From: Gammaproteobacteria bacterium
Lineage (GTDB): Bacteria > Pseudomonadota > Gammaproteobacteria > Pseudomonadales > Pseudohongiellaceae
NCBI GenBank assembly: GCA_017853205.1
Contig: JAFMKB010000009.1
Span: 1-60,614 of the forward strand
DNA length: 60,614 nt
Direction of reading: 5' to 3'
In this document: positions 9,118-17,434 of the stretch, one piece after another
Layout: every line of letters begins with the position of its first letter
Position numbering within the stretch: position 1 is the first letter of the stretch
The notes under the pieces: model-generated
What the model was told of the DNA's origin: nothing
The model's database searches: none
The model's input: only the letters and a program-made list of their open reading frames with translations
Translations under genes and position numbers: made by a program

Positions 9118-9636
9118 TTAACGCGGTTGTATTAAATCGTTCAGATACTCGATATTGCGCTGAGGAATCGCGCCAATATCGGGGTGCGACGCAGCCGCGA
9201 CCTCAATCGACTTCTCTCTCAGTAGATGCAACAGAGGTGAGGGAGAGCGATTCGTCAGATTTTCGGGGGCAGACGCCACGGTACCGGCAAAACGATAGTC
9301 CGGATGAAAGCTCGCGACCTGCAACACGCCATCGAGTGCCATGCTCACGATAAGTTCGTCAGCAAGATCTAGAAAATCGTTATACGCAGCGAAGCTTTTA
9401 AGCACATGGGGATGGACGAGGAGCGTGGTCTCGATGCGCGAGTCGGCTTGAAGCAATGCCAACTCGTCACTAAGGCTATACAAAAGCGCTTCGATGTCCC
9501 TAGCGTGCGTCTCAACAAATCGGACTCGCCCCGCCCGCAGCTCTTTACCCGCGAAGGGACAAAGATTGTGGCCGACAACAAAGTCACTCACCCAATCCTG
9601 CACCTCTTTTAATACGGCGCTGCACTCTTCAGTCAT
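9118..9636 (-). CDS. DUF1415 domain protein
   Basis: A 172-residue cytoplasmic protein matching DUF1415 along its length: VLKEVQDWVSDFVVGHNLCPFA near the start, TLLVHPHVL in the middle, and VASFHPDYRFAG with NLTNRSPSPLLHLLRE near the end. Function is unknown; the family is common in gammaproteobacteria and has conserved His, Cys, Asn and Arg residues that suggest an enzyme. AAGGA lies upstream of the ATG. It is convergent with deaD (18 bases apart) and follows the lipoprotein gene closely, so it is probably in the same transcript. Confidence 0.85.
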   Translation of the reverse strand: MTEECSAVLKEVQDWVSDFVVGHNLCPFAGKELRAGRVRFVETHARDIEALLYSLSDELALLQADSRIETTLLVHPHVLKSFAAYNDFLDLADELIVSMALDGVLQVASFHPDYRFAGTVASAPENLTNRSPSPLLHLLREKSIEVAAASHPDIGAIPQRNIEYLNDLIQPR

Positions 9637-9657
9637 CGAAAATCCTTAGTCGTGCTG

Positions 9658-10239
9658 CTAGAAATCGCCAAATAAATCCAGACCCAAGAGCTCGTCATAG
9701 CGCGAATCGGCGATTGACGCTTTATCGAGTTCGCGGCTCAACAGGCGCCGAACGTCATTGCCTACCAGATTAAACACTTCGAGGCGTTGCTCGCCAGGCG
9801 TTGCCGACTGCAGCGTTGCCCCCCACAGTGCTAACAGGCGATTATCAATGGCGCGGGCACTGTTCTCTTTGGCCCACTCTGCCGCGATGAGGCGCCCCAT
9901 CTCCTCAATTTGAAGCACCAACACGTCGACATTCTCAGGCGCAGAGGTGGCTAGCACGCGCTCTTGCACATCGAACCATCCCGTTGGATAGAGCACTGTC
10001 CCTCTGTAAAAACTCTTGATCCATCCAAGATATTCCTCGCGCGTCTGCAGCAATTGATTCGCCGCATCGGCAGAATAGGCTGCCTCGAAGAAAGCGCGAT
10101 CCGGCAACTCCGGTGGCCACTCGATCTGCTGCCTCGACGCACAGGCCGACAAAAGCGCAAAAAGCATGAGCGCAATCATGCCCCGCCTAGGCGCAACGCG
10201 GGTCTGCGGCGATCGGTTGCTCGCCCTACTCTGCAGCAT
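9658..10239 (-). CDS. Hypothetical lipoprotein
   Basis: A 193-residue protein with a lipoprotein signal: a basic N-terminus, hydrophobic core and lipobox LLSAC ending near residue 28. The mature part is mostly helical, with WIKSFYRGTVLYPTGWFDVQE the most distinctive stretch. I do not recognise a family. The open frame continues upstream to 10431 into the preceding gene, but ATG 10239 has a strong AAGGAG about ten bases upstream and places the lipobox correctly. It sits between the propeller-cytochrome gene and DUF1415, all on the minus strand with short gaps. Confidence 0.75.
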   Translation of the reverse strand: MLQSRASNRSPQTRVAPRRGMIALMLFALLSACASRQQIEWPPELPDRAFFEAAYSADAANQLLQTREEYLGWIKSFYRGTVLYPTGWFDVQERVLATSAPENVDVLVLQIEEMGRLIAAEWAKENSARAIDNRLLALWGATLQSATPGEQRLEVFNLVGNDVRRLLSRELDKASIADSRYDELLGLDLFGDF

Positions 10240-10316
10240 TTGTTCGCAACTCCTTTCGATTAGCCTCACAAAAAATCCTTCGAATTTACCCACTCTGGCT
10301 GACCCATCTGCCCTCT

Positions 10317-11507
10317 CTACTTTATCTTCACCAACCCGATTCGGTTCGAGCTCGTTTGATGGATCAATAAGTCGCCCGCTTCGGTAACCCAAACGTTTCG
10401 CACGATGCCAACACCGGAGGGGATCGCCCAACTCTGAAATCGCTCTGCTTCTGGATCAAACCTTACGAGCGCATCAGGGCGCATGCCCGATTCGTTATAC
10501 CAAATGACATCGTCGATAACCGCAAGTGCATAGGGGTGTGAACTTCCGCCGCTGGGAGAGTCCCATTGCTTGATGCTCCCTGTCTTAGGATCAAGCCTAC
10601 CAATCTTCCCAAGCGTTGAATTCACAAACCAAACATCCCCTTTACTGTCGATATCGAGGCGACGAATGCGCGTGCGGGCATCCGGAACATCGAAATAGGT
10701 GATCTCGAGGGTGTCTGGATCTAAACGTCCAAGCTTATTGGTACCGTTATACGCGACCCAAACCATGCCATCGGGCGCGACCTGGATGCCGTAAGGTCTC
10801 GGCTCGGTATCAATTTCGGTCACCTTGCCGCTACGGGGATCAACACGCCCGAGCATGGCAGCCCCCTGGGCGGTAAAATAAAGATTGCCGTTAGGGTGAA
10901 ACGTCGCTGAATGCGGGTCGCGTGCTTTGGTTCTAAACTCAGTCACAAGCCCGGTTTCGGGGTCGAGACGCCCTATCGTCGCGTTACTATTTCCGGTATA
11001 CCAAATACTGCCATCGTCGGCCGGCACCACAGTGTGGGGACGTGCCGTAGGCGGCAGGAGAAACTCCTCCATTTCACCCGTCTCTGGATCAAGCCTCCCG
11101 GCTAGGCTTGCCCACATACCGGTCCACCAAATCGAGCCGTCTTTCGCCTCGACTGGGTCTCGCGACCGCTGTCCGAGTGTCGGTACCATCCATTCAATTA
11201 TGTCGATCTGAGTATCGCCGGCAATAAGTGTCGGACGCCTACTCGCGTCTTCAGGGAAATGTTCAGCCAAATAATTTGCTATCGTCTCAGACTGAGCCCC
11301 GGGCAATTTAATCATCGTTGAAAAAAGCCCTTGCCATTCGGCGGCGCTTCCAAAACCCGCCGAGCGCTCAATCTGCGCGGTGCCATGGCAACTCGTGCAA
11401 TGCGCTAAAACCAAGTCGCGCCCTGCCCCTTCGGGCAGACCCGTTTGGGCCGAAGCGAACCAGGGAAGGGTGAGCAATAGCAGTAATGTGGTTACGTTGC
11501 GAGCCAT
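10317..11507 (-). CDS. Secreted cytochrome c / virginiamycin B lyase-like propeller fusion
   Basis: A 396-residue exported protein (signal peptide about 1-21). The N-terminal domain contains a c-type haem motif, CTSCH at about residues 37-41, with a possible Met ligand near 65, and looks like a short cytochrome c domain. From about residue 110 onward it is a seven-bladed-type propeller with repeated units such as GRLDPETGEM, IGRLDPETGLV, GRVDPRSGKV, GRLDPDTLEI and GRLDPKTGSI, as in Vgb/streptogramin lyases. Streptogramin cleavage is unlikely to be its role; a redox or sensing function is inferred. ATG 11507 (GAGGG upstream) is preferred over ATG 11534. Confidence 0.8.
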   Translation of the reverse strand: MARNVTTLLLLLTLPWFASAQTGLPEGAGRDLVLAHCTSCHGTAQIERSAGFGSAAEWQGLFSTMIKLPGAQSETIANYLAEHFPEDASRRPTLIAGDTQIDIIEWMVPTLGQRSRDPVEAKDGSIWWTGMWASLAGRLDPETGEMEEFLLPPTARPHTVVPADDGSIWYTGNSNATIGRLDPETGLVTEFRTKARDPHSATFHPNGNLYFTAQGAAMLGRVDPRSGKVTEIDTEPRPYGIQVAPDGMVWVAYNGTNKLGRLDPDTLEITYFDVPDARTRIRRLDIDSKGDVWFVNSTLGKIGRLDPKTGSIKQWDSPSGGSSHPYALAVIDDVIWYNESGMRPDALVRFDPEAERFQSWAIPSGVGIVRNVWVTEAGDLLIHQTSSNRIGLVKIK

Positions 11508-11662
11508 TATCTTTATCCCTCTTAACAGACTCATTCTCGAGACTGAGCGGAAGTGGTTTGCTTATTAACTGTGTTTCGCTCTGTCTGCTTGTTTAAAGTG
11601 GAAACTAGATTAGCAGAAATTCAAACCTGTGCCAGGGGCGCACGATGGTATAACCGGCCTTT

Positions 11663-11707
11663 CTTACTCGCTCGCTCTGCCTACTTTGCTTACTCTGCTC
11701 ACTCCGC
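11663..11707. repeat. Five degenerate 9-bp tandem repeats across the MATE stop codon
   Basis: Five consecutive 9-base units (CTTACTCGC, TCGCTCTGC, CTACTTTGC, TTACTCTGC, TCACTCCGC) span the 3' end of the MATE gene. Read on the minus strand in the gene's frame, three units carry a stop (TGA at 11699, TAA at 11690, TAG at 11681). The array therefore creates three different in-frame stops nine bases apart. Confidence 0.8.
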
Positions 11708-13078
11708 CATTACCGCGAGTAGTCGTTCCTCCTCGCGCCACCGGCCCTTCCAAAGACGCCACGAAAACAGCAAAGCGATTGCGAATAACATAGTAACGAA
11801 CGCAACCCACGACGCCCGAGGCCCCCATTCTGCAACCTTAATAACGTAGTACTGCGCCCCAAGTGCAACCCAATGCGTCGTTGTCGACGCATACATTAGC
11901 CATTTTGTGTCCCCCGCGCCGCGCAGGACGCCGCCGGTTACCTGTATCGTCGCATCGGCCATCACATAGCTCGACAGACCGATCATCATGTAACCCGCAA
12001 GTGCGAGGATGTCGCCGAAATCCCCTTCGGGCGGCTCGAACACACTCACCAATTGAAAACGAAATACGCTATAAATGAGTGCAATTATTCCCGAGTAGCC
12101 AAGCGCCATCACGAAGGCCGCGAAAATGACCTGGTTCGTTCGATTCATATCTCGTGCCCCGACGAACCGGCCGATCAGGCTAACCACGCCAATATTTAAT
12201 CCGATCATTGGGACGAAACAGAGAATATCCCAATTGAACACGATGGCGGCCGAGGCTGCTTCGGTAATGCCGTAACTCTGAAACATAAGAAGAAACAGGT
12301 TGAATGCCGCTACATTGAGAAAAAGCTCTGTGCCCGCCGGTAGACCCAGGCGAACGAAGCGGCGCATGATTCCCAAATCGAAGACAAAAGACTCCATCAC
12401 GCGAAATGTTTGTCGATGCTCTTTGGCAAAAAAACAGCTGATGAACAGCACAAGCGCGAATAATGTCGACAGTATTGTGGACAGAGCAGCGCCGGTTATT
12501 CCCATCTCAGGGAAACCGGCAATACCGAAGACCATGACATAGCAAAGTGGAACATTGAGGACGAGGCCACAGAGGTCGCAAATCATAACGAGCTTGGTGC
12601 GACCAATCCCTGCAAAGTAAGACGAAAACACCACCTTAGCGAGTGAGATTGGCGAGCCTACCATTAACCAGAGATAGTAGGTGCGCTCCAGCTCGGCAAG
12701 CTGTGGTTCATGCCCCATACTGACGAAAAGATCGGTGACAAAATAGGCGATAAACGCGAGCACCGGCAGGCAGGCGACAGTCATAATCAGCCCCTGACTC
12801 ACTACCTTCGAACATTTGAACAATTCTCGGGCACCGAAATATTGAGCCGAAAGTGCGTTAGCGTAACCAAACAGACCTGAAAAGAAGCAAAACGAAAAAA
12901 ACAAGGCCACACCCCCGCCAAGCGCAGCGGCCATGTGCGTAGGATCGATCATCGACATAAATAGCCGATCGGTAAAAATCATCACGGCGAAAGTACCCTG
13001 TGAGACCACCATCGGAACGGCGAGCTTGAAGAGTTCGGAAAACGTTTCGCGATTGTAGTGCTGGGTAACTGCGCGCAT
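11699..13078 (-). CDS. MATE-family multidrug/sodium antiporter
   Basis: A 459-residue inner-membrane protein with 12 hydrophobic segments in two homologous halves, typical of MatE/NorM exporters. Recognisable parts are LAVPMVVSQGTFAVMIFTDR in the first helix, then NALSAQYFGA and MGITGAALST, with RLGLPAGTELFLNV opening the second half. These proteins exchange sodium or protons for cationic drugs and metabolites. The frame continues upstream to 13177, but ATG 13078 starts directly before the first helix region and fits family length; GAAG lies five bases upstream. The 3' end runs into a 9-bp tandem repeat that places two further stops behind the first. Confidence 0.9.
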   Translation of the reverse strand: MRAVTQHYNRETFSELFKLAVPMVVSQGTFAVMIFTDRLFMSMIDPTHMAAALGGGVALFFSFCFFSGLFGYANALSAQYFGARELFKCSKVVSQGLIMTVACLPVLAFIAYFVTDLFVSMGHEPQLAELERTYYLWLMVGSPISLAKVVFSSYFAGIGRTKLVMICDLCGLVLNVPLCYVMVFGIAGFPEMGITGAALSTILSTLFALVLFISCFFAKEHRQTFRVMESFVFDLGIMRRFVRLGLPAGTELFLNVAAFNLFLLMFQSYGITEAASAAIVFNWDILCFVPMIGLNIGVVSLIGRFVGARDMNRTNQVIFAAFVMALGYSGIIALIYSVFRFQLVSVFEPPEGDFGDILALAGYMMIGLSSYVMADATIQVTGGVLRGAGDTKWLMYASTTTHWVALGAQYYVIKVAEWGPRASWVAFVTMLFAIALLFSWRLWKGRWREEERLLAVMAE

Positions 13079-13303
13079 AAAAACTTCGATTAGGCTTTGA
13101 GGACTAGAGAATTCGTCGGGGAGGCATGTTACGCGATTGAGTGGGGCTAAACAATCAAGCGGTCGAAGACAAGCCATTGAGCATTAACGCAGTTTTGGAC
13201 TCTGAGTCGGCGGTAGCTCGGCTGGATGTCGCTTTAAAAAATGACGCCGACAAAGTACCATATCGAGCAATAGATGATAGGTTAACCCCCCTTATCGGAG
13301 TAA

Positions 13304-13807
13304 ATGATGACAACTCTTCACCTAGCTCAGTCTCGCTCGCTCTTTGCGGTATTCGTATTTATTGCGGCACTCACCTGCACTGTCTCTCTCTCGGCTCAAT
13401 CGATCGATGACATTACGCTCAATGTTTACAAAGATATTAACTGCGGCTGTTGTGTAGGCTGGATCGATCATATGCAGGACAAAGGTTTCGCATCAAAAAT
13501 TAATCACCCTCGCGATCTTAACAATGTAAAGCATGAACTCGGCGTGCTGCCTGAATGGCAGTCTTGTCACACTGCTGTGACTAAAGAAGGCTATGTTTTT
13601 GAGGGACACGTCCCCGCAAAATTTATCGAACAGTTCTTGGCTGCGCCGCCAGAGGGGGCGCTAGGACTGGCGGTTCCGGGAATGCCCTTAGGAAGCCCGG
13701 GTATGGAGATGGGAAATCGCTTCACCCCCTACGATATAGTCCTGATGAACAAAGACGGCAGTTCACGCGTGTTCGCTCATGTCGAAAGCGCAGCAGCGCA
13801 GAAGTAG
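13304..13807 (+). CDS. DUF411 metal-binding protein
   Basis: A 167-residue exported protein with a signal peptide ending near LSAQS (residue 33). The mature part matches DUF411: NCGCCVGWIDHM with paired cysteines, the SCHTAV motif, GYVFEGHVPA, and GLAVPGMPLGSPGME rich in Met. Family members are found with copper-resistance genes and probably bind copper in the periplasm through the Cys, His and Met residues. GGAG precedes two ATG codons at 13304 and 13307; the second has the better spacing. The gene is divergent from the MATE gene and stands alone here, without other copper genes in the window. Confidence 0.9.
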   Translation: MMTTLHLAQSRSLFAVFVFIAALTCTVSLSAQSIDDITLNVYKDINCGCCVGWIDHMQDKGFASKINHPRDLNNVKHELGVLPEWQSCHTAVTKEGYVFEGHVPAKFIEQFLAAPPEGALGLAVPGMPLGSPGMEMGNRFTPYDIVLMNKDGSSRVFAHVESAAAQK

Positions 13808-13812
13808 GCCCC

Positions 13813-14226
13813 TTAGGCGTTAGTCGGGAAAACCAGCATAAAGGTCGCATTGCACTTTGCCACCAGTTTACGCGTCTGGTTTTCCCCGAGAGTCATACTG
13901 AACACACACATCTCCACTCTGTACAGACGCTTTCCCGCATGCAGCACTTCGGCCTCGGCTTCGAGTCGATTTCCCATAGGCGGTCTGATAAAGGCGATAT
14001 TTAGGTCGGTCGTAGCGGAGGCAACGCCTTCGGGCCGCAAGCTGCGCACAGCGACTCCTGCGCATGAATCCGCTAGCGACGTCAGCACGCCACCATGCAC
14101 TCGCCCGCCTGCGTTAAAGTGGTGAGGCTTAACCGCGATACTGCACAGTGCTTTGCCTTCGCCAAAGGATTCGATTTCAATTCCGAGGAATTCACCAAAG
14201 GGGCTCATCACCAAGCTAGTCGGCAT
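13813..14226 (-). CDS. Hotdog-fold thioesterase (PaaI-like)
   Basis: A 137-residue acyl-CoA thioesterase of the PaaI/YbgC-like hotdog type. The core motif [21 protein letters not shown] contains the conserved HGG turn and the Asp of the active helix, followed by [12 protein letters not shown] and the C-terminal strand pair. Such enzymes hydrolyse short or aromatic acyl-CoAs; the substrate is unknown. ATG 14226 is preached by AAGGA at good spacing and overlaps the end of trhO by 11 bases, which suggests coupled expression. A longer start at 14250 lacks a ribosome site. Confidence 0.85.
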   Translation of the reverse strand: MPTSLVMSPFGEFLGIEIESFGEGKALCSIAVKPHHFNAGGRVHGGVLTSLADSCAGVAVRSLRPEGVASATTDLNIAFIRPPMGNRLEAEAEVLHAGKRLYRVEMCVFSMTLGENQTRKLVAKCNATFMLVFPTNA

Positions 14227-15244
14227 TGGATGTCCTTTTTGCCCGCTCATAGTTGCGCTGCTCTTCTTTAAACTTAAGCTTCTGTGCTTTGCGCTGCCTG
14301 ATAAGCTGCTCCATCGGCTGCCCGATATGCGCGTCGCCGCGCGCTTTAGCGAGAGCCATCTGCCTTTCTCGCTCGGCCAAGCCCTTCACTTTCTCGCGGG
14401 GCTTCTGCGCAGCGCAGTGATGACAACTCACCCCTTTTTGATACTCCTCGCGTTGCTTGTCGTCTTCACTTATTGGCATGCGGCATGCGTGACACTGATC
14501 AAACACACCCTGCTCTAGTTTGTGATTTACGGTAACTCGATTATCGAAAACGAAGCACTCGCCGCGCCAGAGCGTCTCTTCCTCGGGCACTTCTTGTAAA
14601 TAGTTGAGAATACCTCCCTTGAGGTGATAGACCTCATCGAAACCCTGTTCGCGCAAATAGGCCGTCGACTTCTCGCAGCGAATGCCGCCGGTACAAAACA
14701 TCGCCACTTTCTTGTGCTTAGCCGGGTCTAAATTGTTCTTTACATAGTCGGGGAACTCGCGAAAAGAGTCGGTTTCGGGATTGACCGCAGACTCGAAGGT
14801 ACCGATTTCAACCTCGTATTTATTGCGCGTATCCAGCAAAAGCACCTCGGGGTCGCTGATAAGCGCATTCCATTCGCTTGGCTCTACATAGGTGCCAACG
14901 ATCTTCTTCGGGTCGATGTCCTCGACACCCATCGTCACAATTTCGCGTTTGAGCTTGACCTTCGTGCGGTAGAAGGGGTTTTCCGCCGCGAAGGATTCCT
15001 TTGGCGCGAGATCGGCAAACCGCGCGTCTCGCTCAAGAAACGCAATCACAGCATCGACGCCCGCACGCGAACCTGCGATAGTGCCGTTTATCCCCTCGGC
15101 GGCGAGCAGCAGTGTGCCTCGCACATCGTTGTCGAGCATGCACTGTTTTAGTGGCTCGCGCAGGGATTCATATTCAGGGAATGTCGCGAAACGGTATAAC
15201 GCCGCGACCACAGTGCCTGGCGTGGCAGAGTTAGGGTTATTCAT
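14216..15244 (-). CDS. trhO: tRNA uridine(34) hydroxylase TrhO (YceA-type rhodanese)
   Basis: A 342-residue protein of the TrhO/YceA family, which oxidises U34 of certain tRNAs towards 5-hydroxyuridine. The N-terminal acylphosphatase-like part ([15 protein letters not shown]) leads into a rhodanese domain with [12 protein letters not shown] and the active-site loop [11 protein letters not shown] (Cys at about 184 and 190). The C-terminus has Cys pairs (CHACRMP, CHHCAAQ) that probably bind zinc, then a charged helix. Length and order agree with the family. AAAGGA precedes ATG 15244. The region upstream carries 9-bp tandem repeats (15301-15336). Confidence 0.92.
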   Translation of the reverse strand: MNNPNSATPGTVVAALYRFATFPEYESLREPLKQCMLDNDVRGTLLLAAEGINGTIAGSRAGVDAVIAFLERDARFADLAPKESFAAENPFYRTKVKLKREIVTMGVEDIDPKKIVGTYVEPSEWNALISDPEVLLLDTRNKYEVEIGTFESAVNPETDSFREFPDYVKNNLDPAKHKKVAMFCTGGIRCEKSTAYLREQGFDEVYHLKGGILNYLQEVPEEETLWRGECFVFDNRVTVNHKLEQGVFDQCHACRMPISEDDKQREEYQKGVSCHHCAAQKPREKVKGLAERERQMALAKARGDAHIGQPMEQLIRQRKAQKLKFKEEQRNYERAKRTSNAD

Positions 15245-15300
15245 GATGTGTCCTTTTTGCACTCTGGAGCGTAATTCCAGCGCAAATTAAATTACCTTAG

Positions 15301-15336
15301 TCGTGATAGTCGTGATAGTCGCGATAGCCGCGATTG
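15301..15336. repeat. Short tandem repeat of 9-bp units upstream of trhO
   Basis: Four head-to-tail 9-base units: TCGTGATAG, TCGTGATAG, TCGCGATAG and CCGCGATTG. They lie 57 bases upstream of the trhO start, within the gap to sseA, where the trhO promoter would be expected. Confidence 0.85.
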
Positions 15337-15438
15337 CTCTCGCTAACACGTGGGCCCAGTGTACCAAAACAGTACAAGAAATGCCGGCAGGCTTATCGGC
15401 AGACCCTGTCACTCAGCGATTCTCAGAGCCCCCTAGAC

Positions 15439-16368
15439 TCAAACGGTCTCTTTATCAGGACCCGCAACAACCGGCAGAGCCGGATCCGCTCCCCAGTCTG
15501 CCCATGAGCCATCGTAGACAGAAAGATGCGTATAGCCCGCGAGCGACGCAGCGAAAGTGACAACACAGGCGGTGAGACCCGAGCCGCAGCTGGTCACCAC
15601 TCTCTGATTTCGCTGTGCAATGGGAGCCAGCATCAACGCGAGCTCGAGCGCCGACTTCATTTTGTCGCCGTTTAGCACGGTCTGGAAAGGAAAACTCAGT
15701 GAACCGGGCATGTGACCACCGCGCACGCCCGGGCGAGGCTCTGGAGCCTCGGCATTAAATCGAGCAGTCGAGCGAGCGTCTAGGACGCGGCAATTCGAAT
15801 CGGTTAACGCCGTGGCTACTGCAGCGCTATCGACAAACGCGTCCAATCTGGGAATAGCGACAAAGTCACCCTCAGTATAGTCGTCGCCCGATACTTTTTT
15901 ACCCGCGCGCCACTGCGCACCTCCCACCTCCGTTGGATTGCCGGCGTCAATCCATGCTTTGAGGCCGCCGTCCAACACGGCGACATTGTCATGCCCCATC
16001 GCCTTGAGCATCCACCAGCCGCGCGGACTCGCGTAGACGCCGACATCGTCGTAAATCACAACAAGTGTATGCTTGTTCAAGCCTAGGCTGCGCACTTCTT
16101 TTTCGAAGAGTGTCGCACTCGGCATCATATGCGGGAGGGTGGCGTCTGGATCGCAGAGATGCGCGTCGAAATCAAAGCGGCGCGCACCTGGGATGATACG
16201 CCAGTCAGCCCCCGGCACGTGGGAATTTAGTGACTCATATCCCGGCACGACTGGTGGCGCAGAGGCATCGAACACTACTACCTCGCTTGAGTCCTGAGAA
16301 AGCAGAGCCTGCAAATCAGCAACCGATAATAAAGACCTTAAAGGAGCACTAACGTGTGAGTTCAGCAT
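15439..16368 (-). CDS. sseA: 3-mercaptopyruvate sulfurtransferase SseA
   Basis: A 309-residue two-domain rhodanese. The N-terminal inactive domain spans about 12-150 (VVVFDAS, TLVVIYDD, RGWWMLKAMGH). The active domain follows, with RVLDARS and the loop TSCGSGLTACVV, where Cys261 is the catalytic residue. The CGSG(V/L)TA loop is the signature of mercaptopyruvate rather than thiosulfate enzymes. It transfers sulfane sulfur from 3-mercaptopyruvate to thiols or cyanide in the cytoplasm. It precedes trhO, another rhodanese, on the same strand, although 194 bases separate them. Confidence 0.92.
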   Translation of the reverse strand: MLNSHVSAPLRSLLSVADLQALLSQDSSEVVVFDASAPPVVPGYESLNSHVPGADWRIIPGARRFDFDAHLCDPDATLPHMMPSATLFEKEVRSLGLNKHTLVVIYDDVGVYASPRGWWMLKAMGHDNVAVLDGGLKAWIDAGNPTEVGGAQWRAGKKVSGDDYTEGDFVAIPRLDAFVDSAAVATALTDSNCRVLDARSTARFNAEAPEPRPGVRGGHMPGSLSFPFQTVLNGDKMKSALELALMLAPIAQRNQRVVTSCGSGLTACVVTFAASLAGYTHLSVYDGSWADWGADPALPVVAGPDKETV

Positions 16369-16414
16369 AATTTCAGTTCTGGCCTGTCTAATCGATATCA
16401 GTACTTCTCTTCAC

Positions 16415-17263
16415 CTAGAGTGCCGCTTTAAACTCGCGCAATTTCGCCTTTAGGCGAGCACTGTTCTCAGGACCAAGGCGGATAAGCTGTTTGTTCATGT
16501 CCGCAAGTTCCTCGAGCCGAGTATCGGCATAAAGATACATCACAGAAGGCTTAACCAATTGAAACGGGCCCTCGACTTCGGGTGCACTCAGTACCGCATC
16601 AATAGCCTTTCTAAGCGACTGTTCAAATTCGGCGTCACGAAACCCGATCTCGGCGTAGGCCTGTTGCAGTAGTGGAGACAGGAGCTTGTAAAGCCCCACG
16701 GCCTGATCGGTATCGAGCGCTACAAAGGCAGCGATTGCAGCATCGAACCTCTTATACGACGACGCTTCCATCGTAAACAAACGGCCATCGACGCTGCTAA
16801 CCTGCATTTCTTCGGTTACCGGTTTATAGGGCAGCGCCGTCTGTGGATATTGTCCGCGTGAGATATTCTCGATCAGCACTACGGTTCTGCGAATAAGCTG
16901 CTCGTCGACGAGAAAGCTCAACAGCGACGCGCCGCTCGACAATTCCTTTAGCTTCTCCGCTACGAAACTGTCGCTATCGTTTAATCGCGGCAGATCGATG
17001 GCAGCCTCTATCTCGGGTGCTTCGACCTCCACTACTTCAACCACTTCCGGTTCCTCTTCGACGGACGCTGGCGCGACGGGAACAACCGGGGTTATGCGGG
17101 TGGGAACAGGACGCGGCTGAGTGATTTCTACCTCGGCCACAGGAGTCGGCAAGATAACCGTCGTAGTCCCACTCGGAGCTTCAAAAGCAACAGCAAGATA
17201 GACCAGATAAAGGAATGTACATACCGCGATTGCCGCGATGGACCAGATTCCCGCCTTAGACAT
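16415..17263 (-). CDS. DUF3014 membrane-anchored protein
   Basis: A 282-residue protein with a single N-terminal transmembrane segment (about 7-28). A Pro/Val/Glu-rich linker follows (about 30-88). The globular domain opens with LPRLNDSDSFVAEKL and includes LIRRTVVLIENISRGQ, matching DUF3014. The family is inner-membrane anchored with a periplasmic domain and has no established function. GGAG lies upstream of the ATG. It follows the selenoprotein gene in the same direction but a terminator separates them, so it is probably expressed on its own. Confidence 0.75.
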   Translation of the reverse strand: MSKAGIWSIAAIAVCTFLYLVYLAVAFEAPSGTTTVILPTPVAEVEITQPRPVPTRITPVVPVAPASVEEEPEVVEVVEVEAPEIEAAIDLPRLNDSDSFVAEKLKELSSGASLLSFLVDEQLIRRTVVLIENISRGQYPQTALPYKPVTEEMQVSSVDGRLFTMEASSYKRFDAAIAAFVALDTDQAVGLYKLLSPLLQQAYAEIGFRDAEFEQSLRKAIDAVLSAPEVEGPFQLVKPSVMYLYADTRLEELADMNKQLIRLGPENSARLKAKLREFKAAL

Positions 17264-17373
17264 GATTCACTCCAAAATGCGTGTTGTCGTAACGATAAGG
17301 CCTATTGTTGCATACCTAGACCGGCCAACAAATCAGTATCATTCCTAAAAGGGCCGCTTGAGAGAATTGCAAT

Positions 17374-17404
17374 AAAAAAGGCAGACTCCCGAAAGAATCT
17401 GCCT
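17374..17404 (-). terminator. Rho-independent terminator of the peroxiredoxin gene
   Basis: The arms AGGCAGA and TCTGCCT pair around a 12-base loop. On the minus strand the stem is followed by TTTTTTA. It sits 31 bases after the stop of the peroxiredoxin gene and closes that transcript. Confidence 0.9.
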
Positions 17405-17434
17405 CTTTTACGCGACCTTTATTTAGAGTTTGAT

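Noticed and set aside
11699..11701. TGA of the MATE gene as another selenocysteine codon
   Set aside because: It is at the normal end of the family, is followed by further in-frame stops, and has no SECIS-like hairpin.
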